A DNA stretch of 64,000 bases from Sanyastnella coralliicola (GTDB lineage Bacteria; Bacteroidota; Bacteroidia; Flavobacteriales_D; Sanyastnellaceae), in contig NZ_CP132543.1 in NCBI RefSeq assembly GCF_030845195.1, forward strand, positions 885,501-949,500, read 5' to 3'. The notes beneath the pieces were generated by a model, which saw only the letters and a list, made by a program, of their open reading frames with translations, was not told the origin of the DNA and did not search any database. The translations under genes were made by a program, and so were the position numbers. Numbering within the stretch: position 1 is the stretch's first letter; each line of letters opens with the position of its first letter. This document shows, in pieces, positions 7,930 through 16,635 of this stretch.

Positions 7930-10407
7930 GTTTTCAATAAACTTCCCTTTCCTCGTGAAATTCAGATAGTCAATAAAGTACAGCAGTCGAATAGAGATAC
8001 TGTTTCCTTGAGGGAGCTCGAACAAACGATCAACGTTGCTCTCGAATGAGCTTGGGATGAATTGATCAGCGTCTTCAATTTGGTTCTTCCAAACGATACG
8101 GAGCTCTGAACCAGGGGAGAAGACCCAAGTGTAAATCATATCGATATTGAAGGCGTTGTAGCTCAAATCACGGGTGGTACCGATGTCTTGAATCCCTTGT
8201 GGGTTTTCACTTGTGGCATCCCACTCCACGATGTCTCCGTGGAGGTCACCATCACGACCAAGTTGCATGAAGCTGTCGTAGGCAACCGTACGCCAGTAGT
8301 GACGAAGTCGGAATGACAGTCCCATTCGATTGGTGAAGATGTAGTTCATCGTCAAGACATTCGTGCGGGTGACCACGTCACGCTGACCGAAGATGATGTC
8401 TCCATTGTCTGCGATGTCTGTGAAGCCCTGCTCGTTAATAGCGTTTTGATGACTGTAGACATAGATAAACTGAAGCTTGTCACTCACACGGTAACGCGGA
8501 CTAACACGCCAGTTGAAGTTGTACCAGTCCATGTTAGGACGACGAGTGTTCCATGTTCCTATATCCAAGGCTACTTTCCGACGATAGTCAGAAGAAATCC
8601 AACCACCGAAGAAGTAGTTTTCCGGACGATTAAAGAACCAACCATCTGTTCTAGGCTCGAAGTAATCAACGTTTCCTACCGGGTCGTAACTGAATTCTAA
8701 TCCGAAGGCATCAAATGACTTTGTAGAGAAACCGACGTCAGCATAAGCGCTGGCACCGGTAAATGCATTCGGTTGATGCAGGTGGCTGTAGTTCAAATAG
8801 AGACTTGACCACATGCGATTGAACCACCAAAATGGCTCGTAAATATTGTAACTCGCCCATGCACCACCCCACACTTCGTTGGCATTCGTCAAGAAGCCTA
8901 AGTCATTGTGATCATAGTGTTTGGTCATGATCGAATGATCCGCACCAAAATTGAAGTTTCCGCTGATTTTAGATACCCCTAGGCTGTAACGGTATCCGTC
9001 ATCGGTATTTTCATCGAAGTTGAACTTCTTGCTGTATGCACCACCTCCGGTAAAGCTCACAGCGTTGTTCTTGTCACGAATATCAAATTCAACGGCCGTT
9101 ACGTTAGCATCGTAGGTATCCCCAGCGCGCATAACGTTGGTGTTAATGATGGTTGCGTAACTGTTGTTGCCTAAGTTTTGATCGGCAACAAGCACACTGT
9201 AATTGGTGAGCGGAGAGATTTCTACCTCGCGTTCTTCGCCTGTTTCGGTATCTCGAAGCGTTGCATTTGTCTCAGCAGCCACCGCATTGAAAACCCCTAG
9301 TCCAAGTCCGCTTGGCGTTCTACCAGAAATCTTAGTGGCATTCAGAAGTCTTGTCTCAATGGGAAGATCTACGATTTCTTCCGTCTCTCGTTGTTCGTCA
9401 TAAACACGTCCGAAGTTGATTGGGAAACCACCCACACGACGTGAATAGAAGAGACCTCCTTTATTGAAGAGTTCGGTTCCTTCGGTGAAGAATTGCCGTT
9501 GTTCAGCAAAGAAGACCTCAAAAGGAGAGAGGTTCAAGACACGGTTATCGGATCGAGCTTGTCCAAAGTCAGGGATCAAGGTCATGTCCAATGTGAAGGC
9601 ATCACTAATCCCATACTTCACATCCATACCTCCATTCAGGCGCGTTCCAACTTCTGTCTCGCCGTCTGCGTTTCGGTTGACTTCAGCGTAACCGATAGCG
9701 TAAGGGTAGAAGAAAAGACGAATTGGCGGCTTAATATTTTGAAGATCATTCAGCACACCACTTTGATTGGCTGTTCCGGCAACTGTAGGATCTACGAATT
9801 GCCAAAAGCTCTGCTCACGTAGTCGGCGAATGCGACGGAAGAAGTTGATATCCCAGCTTTGATTTTCTTTATCAGGGAATCGAATAGCGCTGTATGGAAT
9901 CTTGAATTCAGCGATCCATCCGTCAGCTACTTTTTGTGTGTTACACTGCCAAACGGCATTCCAGTTGCTGTCTTCTCCGAAAGCTGAGATCTGAGCATCA
10001 AATTGAACCCCATCCGGAGTAACGATGAACTCGAAAGCATTAATACCATCTTGGAAAGTACTGATCCAGAAGCCGAAGAAGTCGGTATTTCCTAAATCAT
10101 CGCGCTCAGTGAGCTGAGAGAGAATGGAATCTGGATTGTCATACATGTAAGCACCGACATAAATCGACTCATCATCGTACAGGATACGTACTTCTGATTT
10201 CGCAGAGGCGGGGTCGCCAGGATTCGGACGGTTTTGGATAAAACCAGTGGCGATTTCAGCATTCTCCCATACAGGTTCATCAAGAAGACCATCAACCTTG
10301 ATACTTTCCTCTAGTCTGAAAGCAGTCAGGGCTTTCTTCGTGGTTGGTCCTCCCGCAAACGCCTGTATCGAGAAGAAGATACAGATGACAGCGAACAGTC
10401 TTGGCAT
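7927..10407 (-). CDS. DUF5916 outer-membrane protein with N-terminal CBM9-like domain
   Basis: 826 residues. Signal peptide (to QAFAG), then a CBM9-like/DOMON-type sandwich (about 28-210; DGLLDEPVWENA, YVGAYMYD), then a DUF5916 region predicted to form a transmembrane beta barrel (alternating aromatic strands, terminal aromatic strand YFIDYLNF). Length fits the family. Members are thought to be outer-membrane proteins, often near peptidases or uptake systems, but the function is not established. Its promoter region is shared with a divergent EEP gene and carries the inverted repeat at 10456-10470. Confidence 0.88.
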   Translation of the reverse strand: MPRLFAVICIFFSIQAFAGGPTTKKALTAFRLEESIKVDGLLDEPVWENAEIATGFIQNRPNPGDPASAKSEVRILYDDESIYVGAYMYDNPDSILSQLTERDDLGNTDFFGFWISTFQDGINAFEFIVTPDGVQFDAQISAFGEDSNWNAVWQCNTQKVADGWIAEFKIPYSAIRFPDKENQSWDINFFRRIRRLREQSFWQFVDPTVAGTANQSGVLNDLQNIKPPIRLFFYPYAIGYAEVNRNADGETEVGTRLNGGMDVKYGISDAFTLDMTLIPDFGQARSDNRVLNLSPFEVFFAEQRQFFTEGTELFNKGGLFYSRRVGGFPINFGRVYDEQRETEEIVDLPIETRLLNATKISGRTPSGLGLGVFNAVAAETNATLRDTETGEEREVEISPLTNYSVLVADQNLGNNSYATIINTNVMRAGDTYDANVTAVEFDIRDKNNAVSFTGGGAYSKKFNFDENTDDGYRYSLGVSKISGNFNFGADHSIMTKHYDHNDLGFLTNANEVWGGAWASYNIYEPFWWFNRMWSSLYLNYSHLHQPNAFTGASAYADVGFSTKSFDAFGLEFSYDPVGNVDYFEPRTDGWFFNRPENYFFGGWISSDYRRKVALDIGTWNTRRPNMDWYNFNWRVSPRYRVSDKLQFIYVYSHQNAINEQGFTDIADNGDIIFGQRDVVTRTNVLTMNYIFTNRMGLSFRLRHYWRTVAYDSFMQLGRDGDLHGDIVEWDATSENPQGIQDIGTTRDLSYNAFNIDMIYTWVFSPGSELRIVWKNQIEDADQFIPSSFESNVDRLFELPQGNSISIRLLYFIDYLNFTRKGKFIEN

Positions 10408-10455
10408 TCAGTTCCGGCTTTGCGGCAAGCTAAATTTTCCCTTCAACTCAGTTTG

Positions 10456-10470
10456 TTAACGGGCCGTTAA
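10456..10470. promoter_or_regulatory. Inverted repeat TTAACGG-g-CCGTTAA
   Basis: A perfect 7-bp inverted repeat with one central base, in the 144-bp divergent region between the DUF5916 and EEP genes. It could be an operator for either gene. No regulator is recognisable next to it. Confidence 0.4.
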
Positions 10471-10521
10471 TTCCTGTTAATGTACCTGAGGTTTTCTTGT
10501 CGAGAAAGCTTGTCACTTTCG

Positions 10522-10529
10522 TAATTTCG
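10522..10529 (+). promoter_or_regulatory. Candidate -7 box TAATTTCG
   Basis: One mismatch from TAnnTTTG, with a TTG at 10497-10499 as possible -33 element. Serves the EEP gene at 10552. Confidence 0.4.
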
Positions 10530-10551
10530 CCGCAAAGTTACGACCATTCCC

Positions 10552-11571
10552 ATGCAACGTCTGATCTTACTCGCAGTTTTTATTTGTTCATTCTTGGCTT
10601 GCTCAGACGTTCGTCCGACGGCAATCAACGAAGATGATAGCTCTATCAGTCTGATGTTCTACAACGTAGAGAACCTTTTCGATACCGTTGATGACCCAGA
10701 TACATACGATGAAGAATTCACGCCAACAGGTTCTAAAGAGTGGACGGAAGAGCGTTACCAACATAAGTTGAGTCAGCTTGGTAAGGTTATCGCTAGCGCG
10801 GATTCGCACATGCCTGATATCCTCGGGTTATGTGAGGTAGAGAACGCTACGGTAGTTCAAGACTTAATTGAATCTGCCTGGTTCAAAAAAGCAGGCTATG
10901 ATTTCCTTCACGTTGATTCTCCTGATGGAAGAGGTATCGACGTCGCACTGATCTACAATCCAGACCGAATTGAGTTGAGCCTGGCAAGCACGATTCAGTC
11001 GAAGCTACCTGTGGGTGATCGTCCGAACACGCGATTGGTCATGCACGCTGAAGGTGAGTTTGAAGGGAAGGCACTGCATGTATTTGTCAACCATTGGCCT
11101 TCGCGTCACGGAGGGCAAGAGCATTCGGAGCCAAACCGACTCACGGTCGCTTACAATGTGCGACAGAAAATTGATGAGATTTTGGAAAAGGACCCTGAAG
11201 CCCAGATCGTTATGATGGGAGATTTCAACGATCACCCGAACAATAAAAGCCTCATGGAGGTGCTAAGTGCAGGAAAAAAAGGAGACAGAAAACTACTCGT
11301 GAATCTCATGTGGGAGAAGCACAAGTCTGGACTTGGTTCATACAACTACAAAGGCGATTGGGGTGCGCTTGATCAATTCATCGTTTCACAGAACCTCGTT
11401 GATGGCGAAGGAGCTGATGTGGATGAATCAACCGTAGAATTCGTTAAACACGATTGGATGATGTATGTGAACGACAAAGGTGAAGCCTACCCAAGCAGAA
11501 CCTACGGAGGTAAGAACTACTATGCAGGGTTCTCAGATCACCTTCCGATCTTCATGAAAATCAATCGTTAG
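10552..11571 (+). CDS. Endonuclease/exonuclease/phosphatase-family lipoprotein
   Basis: 339 residues. Lipoprotein signal (AVFICSFLAC). EEP fold motifs: FYNVENLFD (N-terminal Asn), LCEVENA (catalytic Glu), RGIDVALIY, FVNHWPSR, MGDFNDHP (metal-binding Asp/Asn) and SDHLPIF (C-terminal Asp-His). All the metal-dependent phosphodiesterase residues appear present. Its envelope location suggests hydrolysis of extracellular or periplasmic nucleic acid or phosphodiesters; substrate unknown. A paralogue without signal peptide is at 18177. The 3' end overlaps the convergent PPK2 gene by 11 bp. Confidence 0.9.
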   Translation: MQRLILLAVFICSFLACSDVRPTAINEDDSSISLMFYNVENLFDTVDDPDTYDEEFTPTGSKEWTEERYQHKLSQLGKVIASADSHMPDILGLCEVENATVVQDLIESAWFKKAGYDFLHVDSPDGRGIDVALIYNPDRIELSLASTIQSKLPVGDRPNTRLVMHAEGEFEGKALHVFVNHWPSRHGGQEHSEPNRLTVAYNVRQKIDEILEKDPEAQIVMMGDFNDHPNNKSLMEVLSAGKKGDRKLLVNLMWEKHKSGLGSYNYKGDWGALDQFIVSQNLVDGEGADVDESTVEFVKHDWMMYVNDKGEAYPSRTYGGKNYYAGFSDHLPIFMKINR

Positions 11572-12448
11572 TCTCGGCGTCAAGCATACGTCTACCTTCT
11601 GCAATCTCTTCTGCAATGTTCGGAGCCGTTGCAGGGTAGTCTAAGTTGAGCTTTTCCATTTCCTGGCGCACGATGGTGGTTACCGCCGCTCTCATATAGT
11701 CTTTGTCGTCAGCCGGAATGATGAACCACGGCGCGTGTGGACGAGCAGTCTCATCAATGGCTTCTTCATAGGCATCCATATAAGCGGGCCAGTGGGCTCT
11801 TTCTTTGATGTCTCCAAGATTGAATTTCCAGTGCTTATCTGGACGATCCATTCGCTTTAAGAGGCGTTTCTTTTGTTCGTCTTTAGATACGTTCAAGAAG
11901 AATTTCAAGATGCGCGTTCCGCTATTCGCAAGGTGTTGTTCCCATTCACGAATCGCTTCGTAACGTCCTTCCCAGAAATCTTTATCGAGTGATTCAACGG
12001 TGTCTTTCCCAGGAATTCCCTGGTATACCACATATTCCGGATGAACCTTACATACCAATACCTCTTCATAGTGGCTGCGGTTGAAGAGACCTATCATTCC
12101 TTTCGCGGGCAGCTTTTTGGCTACGCGCCAAAGAAAATCGTGAGAGATTTCTTCTGGAGTTGGCTTTTTGAAATTGCTGATCATGCAGCCTTGAGGATTG
12201 ATTCCACTGAGCAAACGACGAAGTGTTCCATCCTTCCCTGCAGCGTCCATTGCTTGAAAGACAATGAGCAAGGCATGAGAAGAGCTAGCGTAGAGCTTCT
12301 CTTGCATTTCAGCCATAGCACGCACATTTTCAGCAATGATAGGAAGCGCTTCTTCTTCCTTCATGCGGTCTTTTGGTTCCGTGTCGTGGTGCTTCAGTTT
12401 GAATTTACCTTCACCCTCGTAGCGGTGCTTTTCAACGTTCAATTCCAT
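11561..12448 (-). CDS. Polyphosphate kinase 2 family protein
   Basis: 295 residues of the PPK2 family, which transfers phosphate between polyphosphate and nucleotides. Walker A-like loop AMDAAGKDGT (about residues 66-75), a following RRLLSGINP, a Walker B/lid region FNRSHYEEVLV, a lid RLLKRMDRPDKHWKF, and PHAPWFIIPADDK near the C-terminus. Cytoplasmic. Whether it prefers AMP, ADP or GDP cannot be read reliably. It diverges from the GltB-like gene, with both promoters in the 83-bp gap. The TACCTTGC just upstream is a near -7 box. Confidence 0.92.
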   Translation of the reverse strand: MELNVEKHRYEGEGKFKLKHHDTEPKDRMKEEEALPIIAENVRAMAEMQEKLYASSSHALLIVFQAMDAAGKDGTLRRLLSGINPQGCMISNFKKPTPEEISHDFLWRVAKKLPAKGMIGLFNRSHYEEVLVCKVHPEYVVYQGIPGKDTVESLDKDFWEGRYEAIREWEQHLANSGTRILKFFLNVSKDEQKKRLLKRMDRPDKHWKFNLGDIKERAHWPAYMDAYEEAIDETARPHAPWFIIPADDKDYMRAAVTTIVRQEMEKLNLDYPATAPNIAEEIAEGRRMLDAETND

Positions 12449-12531
12449 ATCCGCAAGGTAATTGTTCTTGGCAATTGTAAGTCCTTGCTGCTCTGCTTAC
12501 CTTTACGCAACTTAATACTTTGCCTCCGCCC

Positions 12532-14106
12532 ATGGCACCCTCACTTTTTGCGCTTTTTACCGTTGCCGGTTTCACTATTACATGGTGGATGATTTTGCTC
12601 TTTTTGATCTTAATCGTCTTCATTCATGACGTCTTCATCAACCGCAAACACACGATCCTGCGCAATTTTCCTGTGGTAGGACATATTCGTTATCTCCTAG
12701 AAAGAGTGGGGCCTGAGTTACGTCAGTACATCGTCGCGAATAACCGAGAAGAGCTTCCGTTTAACCGTTCTCAACGCAGCTGGATTTACGCTAGTGCGAA
12801 GAAGGAGAATAACTATGAAGGCTTTGGTTCAGACCAAGATCAATCAGCTACGAATTACCTTTTTGTTAAGCCTGATCTCTTTCCTTACGCTATCGCGGAA
12901 GGGCACCCGAACAAAAAGGAGAAGGATTTCCTTCCTTGTGCGAAAGTGATCGGACCAAAGCGTAAGCGTCCGTTTCGTCCGCGTTCAGTCATTAATATTT
13001 CGGCGATGAGCTACGGTAGCCTTTCGGCGCCAGCCATAGAATCTCTCAACCGTGGAGCTGGAATTGCGGGATGCTATCACAACACGGGTGAAGGAGGATT
13101 ATCGCCCTATCACTCTACAGGGAGCGATGTATGCTTCCATTTCGGAACAGGGTACTTCGGTGTACGAACAGAAGACGGAAACTTCTCCATGGAGAAGATG
13201 AAGCAATTGGTGACGGATAACCCGTTCGTTCGCATGATCGAAGTCAAACTCAGCCAGGGAGCCAAGCCGGGAAAAGGTGGAGTACTACCAGGCAAAAAGA
13301 TTGATGCAGAAATTGCAGCGATTCGAGGAGTGGAGATGGGAAAAGATGTCATTTCTCCGGCCTATCATAAAGCCTTTGAAGGCGTTCAGGGTTTGATTGA
13401 CTTCGTAGAAAAGATCGCAGAAGAAACCGGACTACCTGTTGGTATCAAAAGCGCTGTAGGAAAGCTTGAAATGTGGGATGAACTTGCTCGTCTCATGGTA
13501 GAACAAGGAAAAGGCCCAGACTTCATTTCAATAGATGGAGGAGAAGGAGGAACAGGAGCGGCACCTCCAGCATTTGCTCACCACGTGAGCTTGCCTTTCC
13601 TCTATGCCTTCAGTGAGATCTACAGAATCTTCCAAGAACATGGATTGGAGAAAGATGTTGTCTTCATTGGTTCAGGAAAACTGGGCTTTCCAAGTAAGGC
13701 AGCAATGGCCTTTGCATTGGGAGTAGACATGATTCACGTAGCTCGCGAAGCTATGCTGAGCATCGGATGCATCCAAGCACAGAAATGCCACGACAATTCT
13801 TGTCCGGCGGGCGTAGCCACTCAGAAGAAATGGTTGCAACGCGGCTTGGATGTGAATGACAAGTCGCACCGTGCGGCGAACTATTTTATGGTGTTTAGAA
13901 AAGAGCTATTGGAGATTACTCATGCCGCAGGATATGAGCACCCAGCCCAGTTCACGATGCAAGACATTAAGATGAACACCAGTGACTACTACCAGTCAAA
14001 AAATCTTAACGAGATATTCGGGTACCAGAAAACTAGTGTACCTTTCAGTAGTATGGCGGCTCTTCAGGCATGTGAGCATTTAGGAGCTGCAAAAAAAGAA
14101 GTGTAA
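12532..14106 (+). CDS. Membrane-anchored FMN-binding glutamate synthase-like protein
   Basis: 524 residues from the ATG at 12532; a TTG at 12520 is unlikely. An N-terminal membrane helix (WWMILLFLILIVFIH) precedes a GltB central/FMN domain: MSYGSLSAPAIESLNRGA, GEGGLSPYH, SQGAKPGKGGVLPG, DGGEGGTGAAP and a 3Fe-4S cluster motif CIQAQKCHDNSC. It lacks the amidotransferase domain and the alpha-helical GXGXG domain of full glutamate synthase. The family is widespread as stand-alone FMN oxidoreductases; the reaction is not known. First gene of a tight run: its stop overlaps the next start (TAATG). Contains a 13-mer motif at 12888. Confidence 0.9.
   Translation: MAPSLFALFTVAGFTITWWMILLFLILIVFIHDVFINRKHTILRNFPVVGHIRYLLERVGPELRQYIVANNREELPFNRSQRSWIYASAKKENNYEGFGSDQDQSATNYLFVKPDLFPYAIAEGHPNKKEKDFLPCAKVIGPKRKRPFRPRSVINISAMSYGSLSAPAIESLNRGAGIAGCYHNTGEGGLSPYHSTGSDVCFHFGTGYFGVRTEDGNFSMEKMKQLVTDNPFVRMIEVKLSQGAKPGKGGVLPGKKIDAEIAAIRGVEMGKDVISPAYHKAFEGVQGLIDFVEKIAEETGLPVGIKSAVGKLEMWDELARLMVEQGKGPDFISIDGGEGGTGAAPPAFAHHVSLPFLYAFSEIYRIFQEHGLEKDVVFIGSGKLGFPSKAAMAFALGVDMIHVAREAMLSIGCIQAQKCHDNSCPAGVATQKKWLQRGLDVNDKSHRAANYFMVFRKELLEITHAAGYEHPAQFTMQDIKMNTSDYYQSKNLNEIFGYQKTSVPFSSMAALQACEHLGAAKKEV
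12888..12900 (-). repeat. 13-mer TTCCGCGATAGCG
   Basis: Exact copy on the minus strand, inside the GltB-like gene (reads A-I-A-E). Confidence 0.8.
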
Positions 14107-14840
14107 TGGAGACAATTGGAATGGACCAATTCGGAATGATATTAGGAGCTTTCAGCGGAGGTTATATGGGCCTTTACCTAATTGGTATTGTATTCGCAGT
14201 AATCAGCATGTTCGTGAGTAATAGGCTGAAGTCTAAATTCCGCAAATACAGCCAGATGCCGCTTGCATCAGGCATGTCTGGAAAGGAAGTAGCAGAGAAG
14301 ATGCTTGCTGATAATGGAATCTTCGATGTGAAAGTAATTAGCGTGGCAGGTCAGTTGACTGATCACTACAACCCAATGAAGAAGACCGTTAACCTGAGTG
14401 AGGCTGTTTATATGCAACGCAATGCAGCGGCTGCAGCAGTAGCTGCGCACGAAGTGGGGCACGCAGTGCAGCACGCCTATGGATATGCTTGGTTGCAAAT
14501 GCGCTCACGTCTGGTACCAATTATCAGTGTAACATCACGCTTCCAGAACTACGTTCTACTCGCAGGCTTCATTTTGATCGGAAGTTTTCCAAGTTTATTA
14601 TGGATTGGAATTGGGATGTTTGCCATGACTACTTTGTTCAGTATCATCACATTACCTGTAGAATATGATGCCTCTAATCGTGCCTTGGCATGGATTGATG
14701 AAAAAAATATTGTGACCCAAACCGAGTATGCTGCGTCAAAAGATGCGTTGAAGTGGGCCGCGCGTACCTACCTCGTTTCGGCGATAGCCAGTATAGCGAC
14801 CTTACTCTACCTTATTGCAGCAGCAATGAGTCGAAGATAA
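14106..14840 (+). CDS. YugP-like zinc metallopeptidase (Zn_peptidase_2)
   Basis: 244 residues with membrane helices at the N-terminus (LIGIVFAVISMF), the middle and the C-terminus (VSAIASIATLLYLIAA). Zinc motif HEVGH in AAHEVGHAVQH (about residues 115-120), followed by an acidic helix (PVEYDASNRAL) that fits the third ligand region of the family. An integral membrane peptidase of unknown substrate. It starts on the last base of the upstream stop codon, so it is probably translationally coupled to the GltB-like gene. Confidence 0.88.
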   Translation: METIGMDQFGMILGAFSGGYMGLYLIGIVFAVISMFVSNRLKSKFRKYSQMPLASGMSGKEVAEKMLADNGIFDVKVISVAGQLTDHYNPMKKTVNLSEAVYMQRNAAAAAVAAHEVGHAVQHAYGYAWLQMRSRLVPIISVTSRFQNYVLLAGFILIGSFPSLLWIGIGMFAMTTLFSIITLPVEYDASNRALAWIDEKNIVTQTEYAASKDALKWAARTYLVSAIASIATLLYLIAAAMSRR

Positions 14841-14858
14841 CTTGTAAATAACCACTCA

Positions 14859-15077
14859 ATGAGAACTGTTAAATACCTATTACTACTCCCAATGTTTGCG
14901 CTATTCATCGCGTGTGGTGGAGAGGAAGATGCAGCTGATGCAGCATCGGCCGTAACGGAAGAAGTTTCTGCTGAAGCAGAGAAGGCAGCCGAAGCGGTAG
15001 CAACTGAACTAGAAAATGCAGTCGAAAAAATCGACGAAACTGAAGCTCAACTAGACGAACTTCTAAACGACCTTTAA
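14859..15077 (+). CDS. Small Ala/Glu-rich lipoprotein
   Basis: 72 residues. Lipoprotein signal (LLLPMFALFIAC, Cys19), then an acidic, alanine-rich helix (EEVSAEAEKAAEAVATELE). Expected to be a periplasmic or outer-membrane-facing helical peptide. No family recognised. 18 bp after the zinc peptidase, 4 bp before the next gene. Confidence 0.75.
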   Translation: MRTVKYLLLLPMFALFIACGGEEDAADAASAVTEEVSAEAEKAAEAVATELENAVEKIDETEAQLDELLNDL

Positions 15078-15081
15078 TCAG

Positions 15082-15798
15082 ATGAGAGTACTACTACTTA
15101 CCCTGTGCCTAGCCATCGGAACCGTTGGATTCGCACAATCGAAAGACGCTGCCAACTTGAAAAACTCTGCAAAACAAACAGAGAAAACAGCGAAAGGTCA
15201 AGCTGACAAAGCACAAAAAGATGCTGAAAAAGAAGCGATGAAAGTCGGGTCTGAAGCTGAACGTGCAGCTAAAGCAGCAGAAAAAGAAGCGGAAAAAGCG
15301 GCAGCGGCGGCAGAACGCGCCGGTGACAAAGCAAACCGTGAAATCGATCGCACCATGGATCAAGCTGAACGCGAAATGGACAAAGCCGAAGACAAGGCTG
15401 ATAAAGCGATGGATGAAGCACGAATGGCTGCCGAAAAAGAACGCGAAGAAGTTGCAAAGAGATACGGAACTGAACTTGGTAAGACCAAGGAAGAGATGGA
15501 TCGTATCATGGACATGTCAAAAGACGAAGTACACAACCTTCCGGCGGTTGAGCGTAGCGAAGCAATGCAAGCACGAGCAGCGGCGCGTATGGCTCAAACA
15601 AATTCGAAAATCGAAAATGCTCGCACAAAAATCCGTGCCGCTGAAGTGAAACTTCTAGAAGATATCGATGCCGGAACTATTACTGATGAAGAAGTAGAAG
15701 AAAAGAAGAAGCGTATTGAGAAAGCAAAGCAGTTGCTTGCGAAACTCGAAGCAGAAGCGGCGAACGTGAAAGATAGTCTGCAAAACGCTAACAAATAA
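15082..15798 (+). CDS. Secreted Ala/Lys/Glu-rich coiled-coil protein
   Basis: 238 residues. Signal peptide (to GFAQ), then about 160 residues of charged, alanine-rich helix with short recurring units (AEKEAEKAA, AEREMDKAEDKADKA). These are likely a long coiled coil in the periplasm. Similar low-complexity sequence occurs in the small lipoprotein upstream and in the tail of the AsmA protein at 50131. Function unknown; low-complexity homology searches will be misleading. Confidence 0.75.
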   Translation: MRVLLLTLCLAIGTVGFAQSKDAANLKNSAKQTEKTAKGQADKAQKDAEKEAMKVGSEAERAAKAAEKEAEKAAAAAERAGDKANREIDRTMDQAEREMDKAEDKADKAMDEARMAAEKEREEVAKRYGTELGKTKEEMDRIMDMSKDEVHNLPAVERSEAMQARAAARMAQTNSKIENARTKIRAAEVKLLEDIDAGTITDEEVEEKKKRIEKAKQLLAKLEAEAANVKDSLQNANK

Positions 15799-15815
15799 TT
15801 ACAATCTTTACGACC

Positions 15816-16259
15816 ATGATCGACGATCTATTAAACTCACTTAAAGGCCAAGTTGGTGACGCTATTTCAGGCGAAGGACTTGGTATGGATAAACTTGATG
15901 ACGTACTTAAGCTTTCTGGAGATTCTGTGAAAGACGGAGTAATGTCAGAAGTAACAGGTGGAAACCTTGACGGAGTGATGAGCCTTTTCAAGGGTGATTC
16001 AGATACTTCATCATCAAACCCAATTGTTTCGGGTATCGTTTCCAACCTCACTGGAAAACTCACTTCTTCTCTCGGACTTGGAGATGGTGTTGCTGGATCT
16101 ATCGCAGATAAGGTAGTTCCAATGATCATCAGCGCCGTAGTAAGTAAGTTCTCTGGTTCAGATAATGACGCTAGCGCGGAAGGAATTGCTTCATTCTTTG
16201 GAGGAGGTGACGGACTTCTTGACCAAGCAAAAGGGATGCTAGGCGGACTTTTTAGTTAA
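15816..16259 (+). CDS. DUF937/YidB-like small protein
   Basis: 147 residues, Gly/Ser-rich, cytoplasmic by lack of signal. Regularly spaced hydrophobic segments (LLNSLKGQVG, MSLFKGD, IVSGIVSNLTGK) and a Gly-rich C-terminus (GLLDQAKGMLGGLF) look like DUF937/YidB-type proteins, whose function is not settled. Contains a 13-mer motif at 16169. Confidence 0.6.
   Translation: MIDDLLNSLKGQVGDAISGEGLGMDKLDDVLKLSGDSVKDGVMSEVTGGNLDGVMSLFKGDSDTSSSNPIVSGIVSNLTGKLTSSLGLGDGVAGSIADKVVPMIISAVVSKFSGSDNDASAEGIASFFGGGDGLLDQAKGMLGGLFS
16169..16181 (-). repeat. 13-mer TTCCGCGCTAGCG
   Basis: Exact copy on the minus strand, C variant, inside the DUF937-like gene; here the gene reads it as A-S-A-E, not A-L-A. Confidence 0.8.
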
Positions 16260-16285
16260 TTTGAAAACCACAAAATCAATTTACA

Positions 16286-16546
16286 ATGGGATACTACAAA
16301 ACAATCGACGGTAAGAAGTACGATGGTGAGATCATCGAACTTGCAGAAAAATTGACTTCAGGAGCTGGTGACGGACGCATCTCTAAGGATGACGCTGCAC
16401 AGCTACTAGACGCAGTGAAAGACGGTGATTCTTACACTGATATCGAAAAGGATACTATGGCTTACGTTCGCGAAAACTTTAAGTGGACTGAGGCTGCTGA
16501 CGAGTGGTTCCGTACAGAGATCCGCAAGTGGGCTGCTTCTAAGTAA
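16286..16546 (+). CDS. Conserved small acidic protein
   Basis: 86 residues with the pattern KTIDGKKYD, GDGRISKDDA, YTDIEKDTMAYVR and EWFRTEIRKWAA. It closely resembles a small conserved hypothetical protein found in diverse bacteria. The DGRISKDDA stretch recalls an EF-hand-like loop, but this is only a resemblance. Last gene before the terminator at 16563, so it ends the transcription unit beginning at 12532. Confidence 0.75.
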   Translation: MGYYKTIDGKKYDGEIIELAEKLTSGAGDGRISKDDAAQLLDAVKDGDSYTDIEKDTMAYVRENFKWTEAADEWFRTEIRKWAASK

Positions 16547-16562
16547 GCAATCGCTTTGAACT

Positions 16563-16591
16563 AAAAAACCCCGGGCCTTCCGGGGTTTTTT
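16563..16591 (+). terminator. Rho-independent terminator
   Basis: A perfect 12-bp stem (six A, CCCCGG / CCGGGG, six T) with loop GCCTT, followed by T-rich sequence, 17 bp after the last stop. It is the strongest intrinsic terminator in the window. Confidence 0.95.
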
Positions 16592-16635
16592 GTTGCTTGA
16601 ATTCCCGAAATTGCATCGCATTCATTCCAAGACCC

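Noticed and set aside
15109-15363. Opposite-strand ORF in the coiled-coil gene, rich in Phe and Cys
   Set aside because: It is a shadow of the Ala/Glu/Lys-rich frame; low-complexity coding DNA leaves the complement open.
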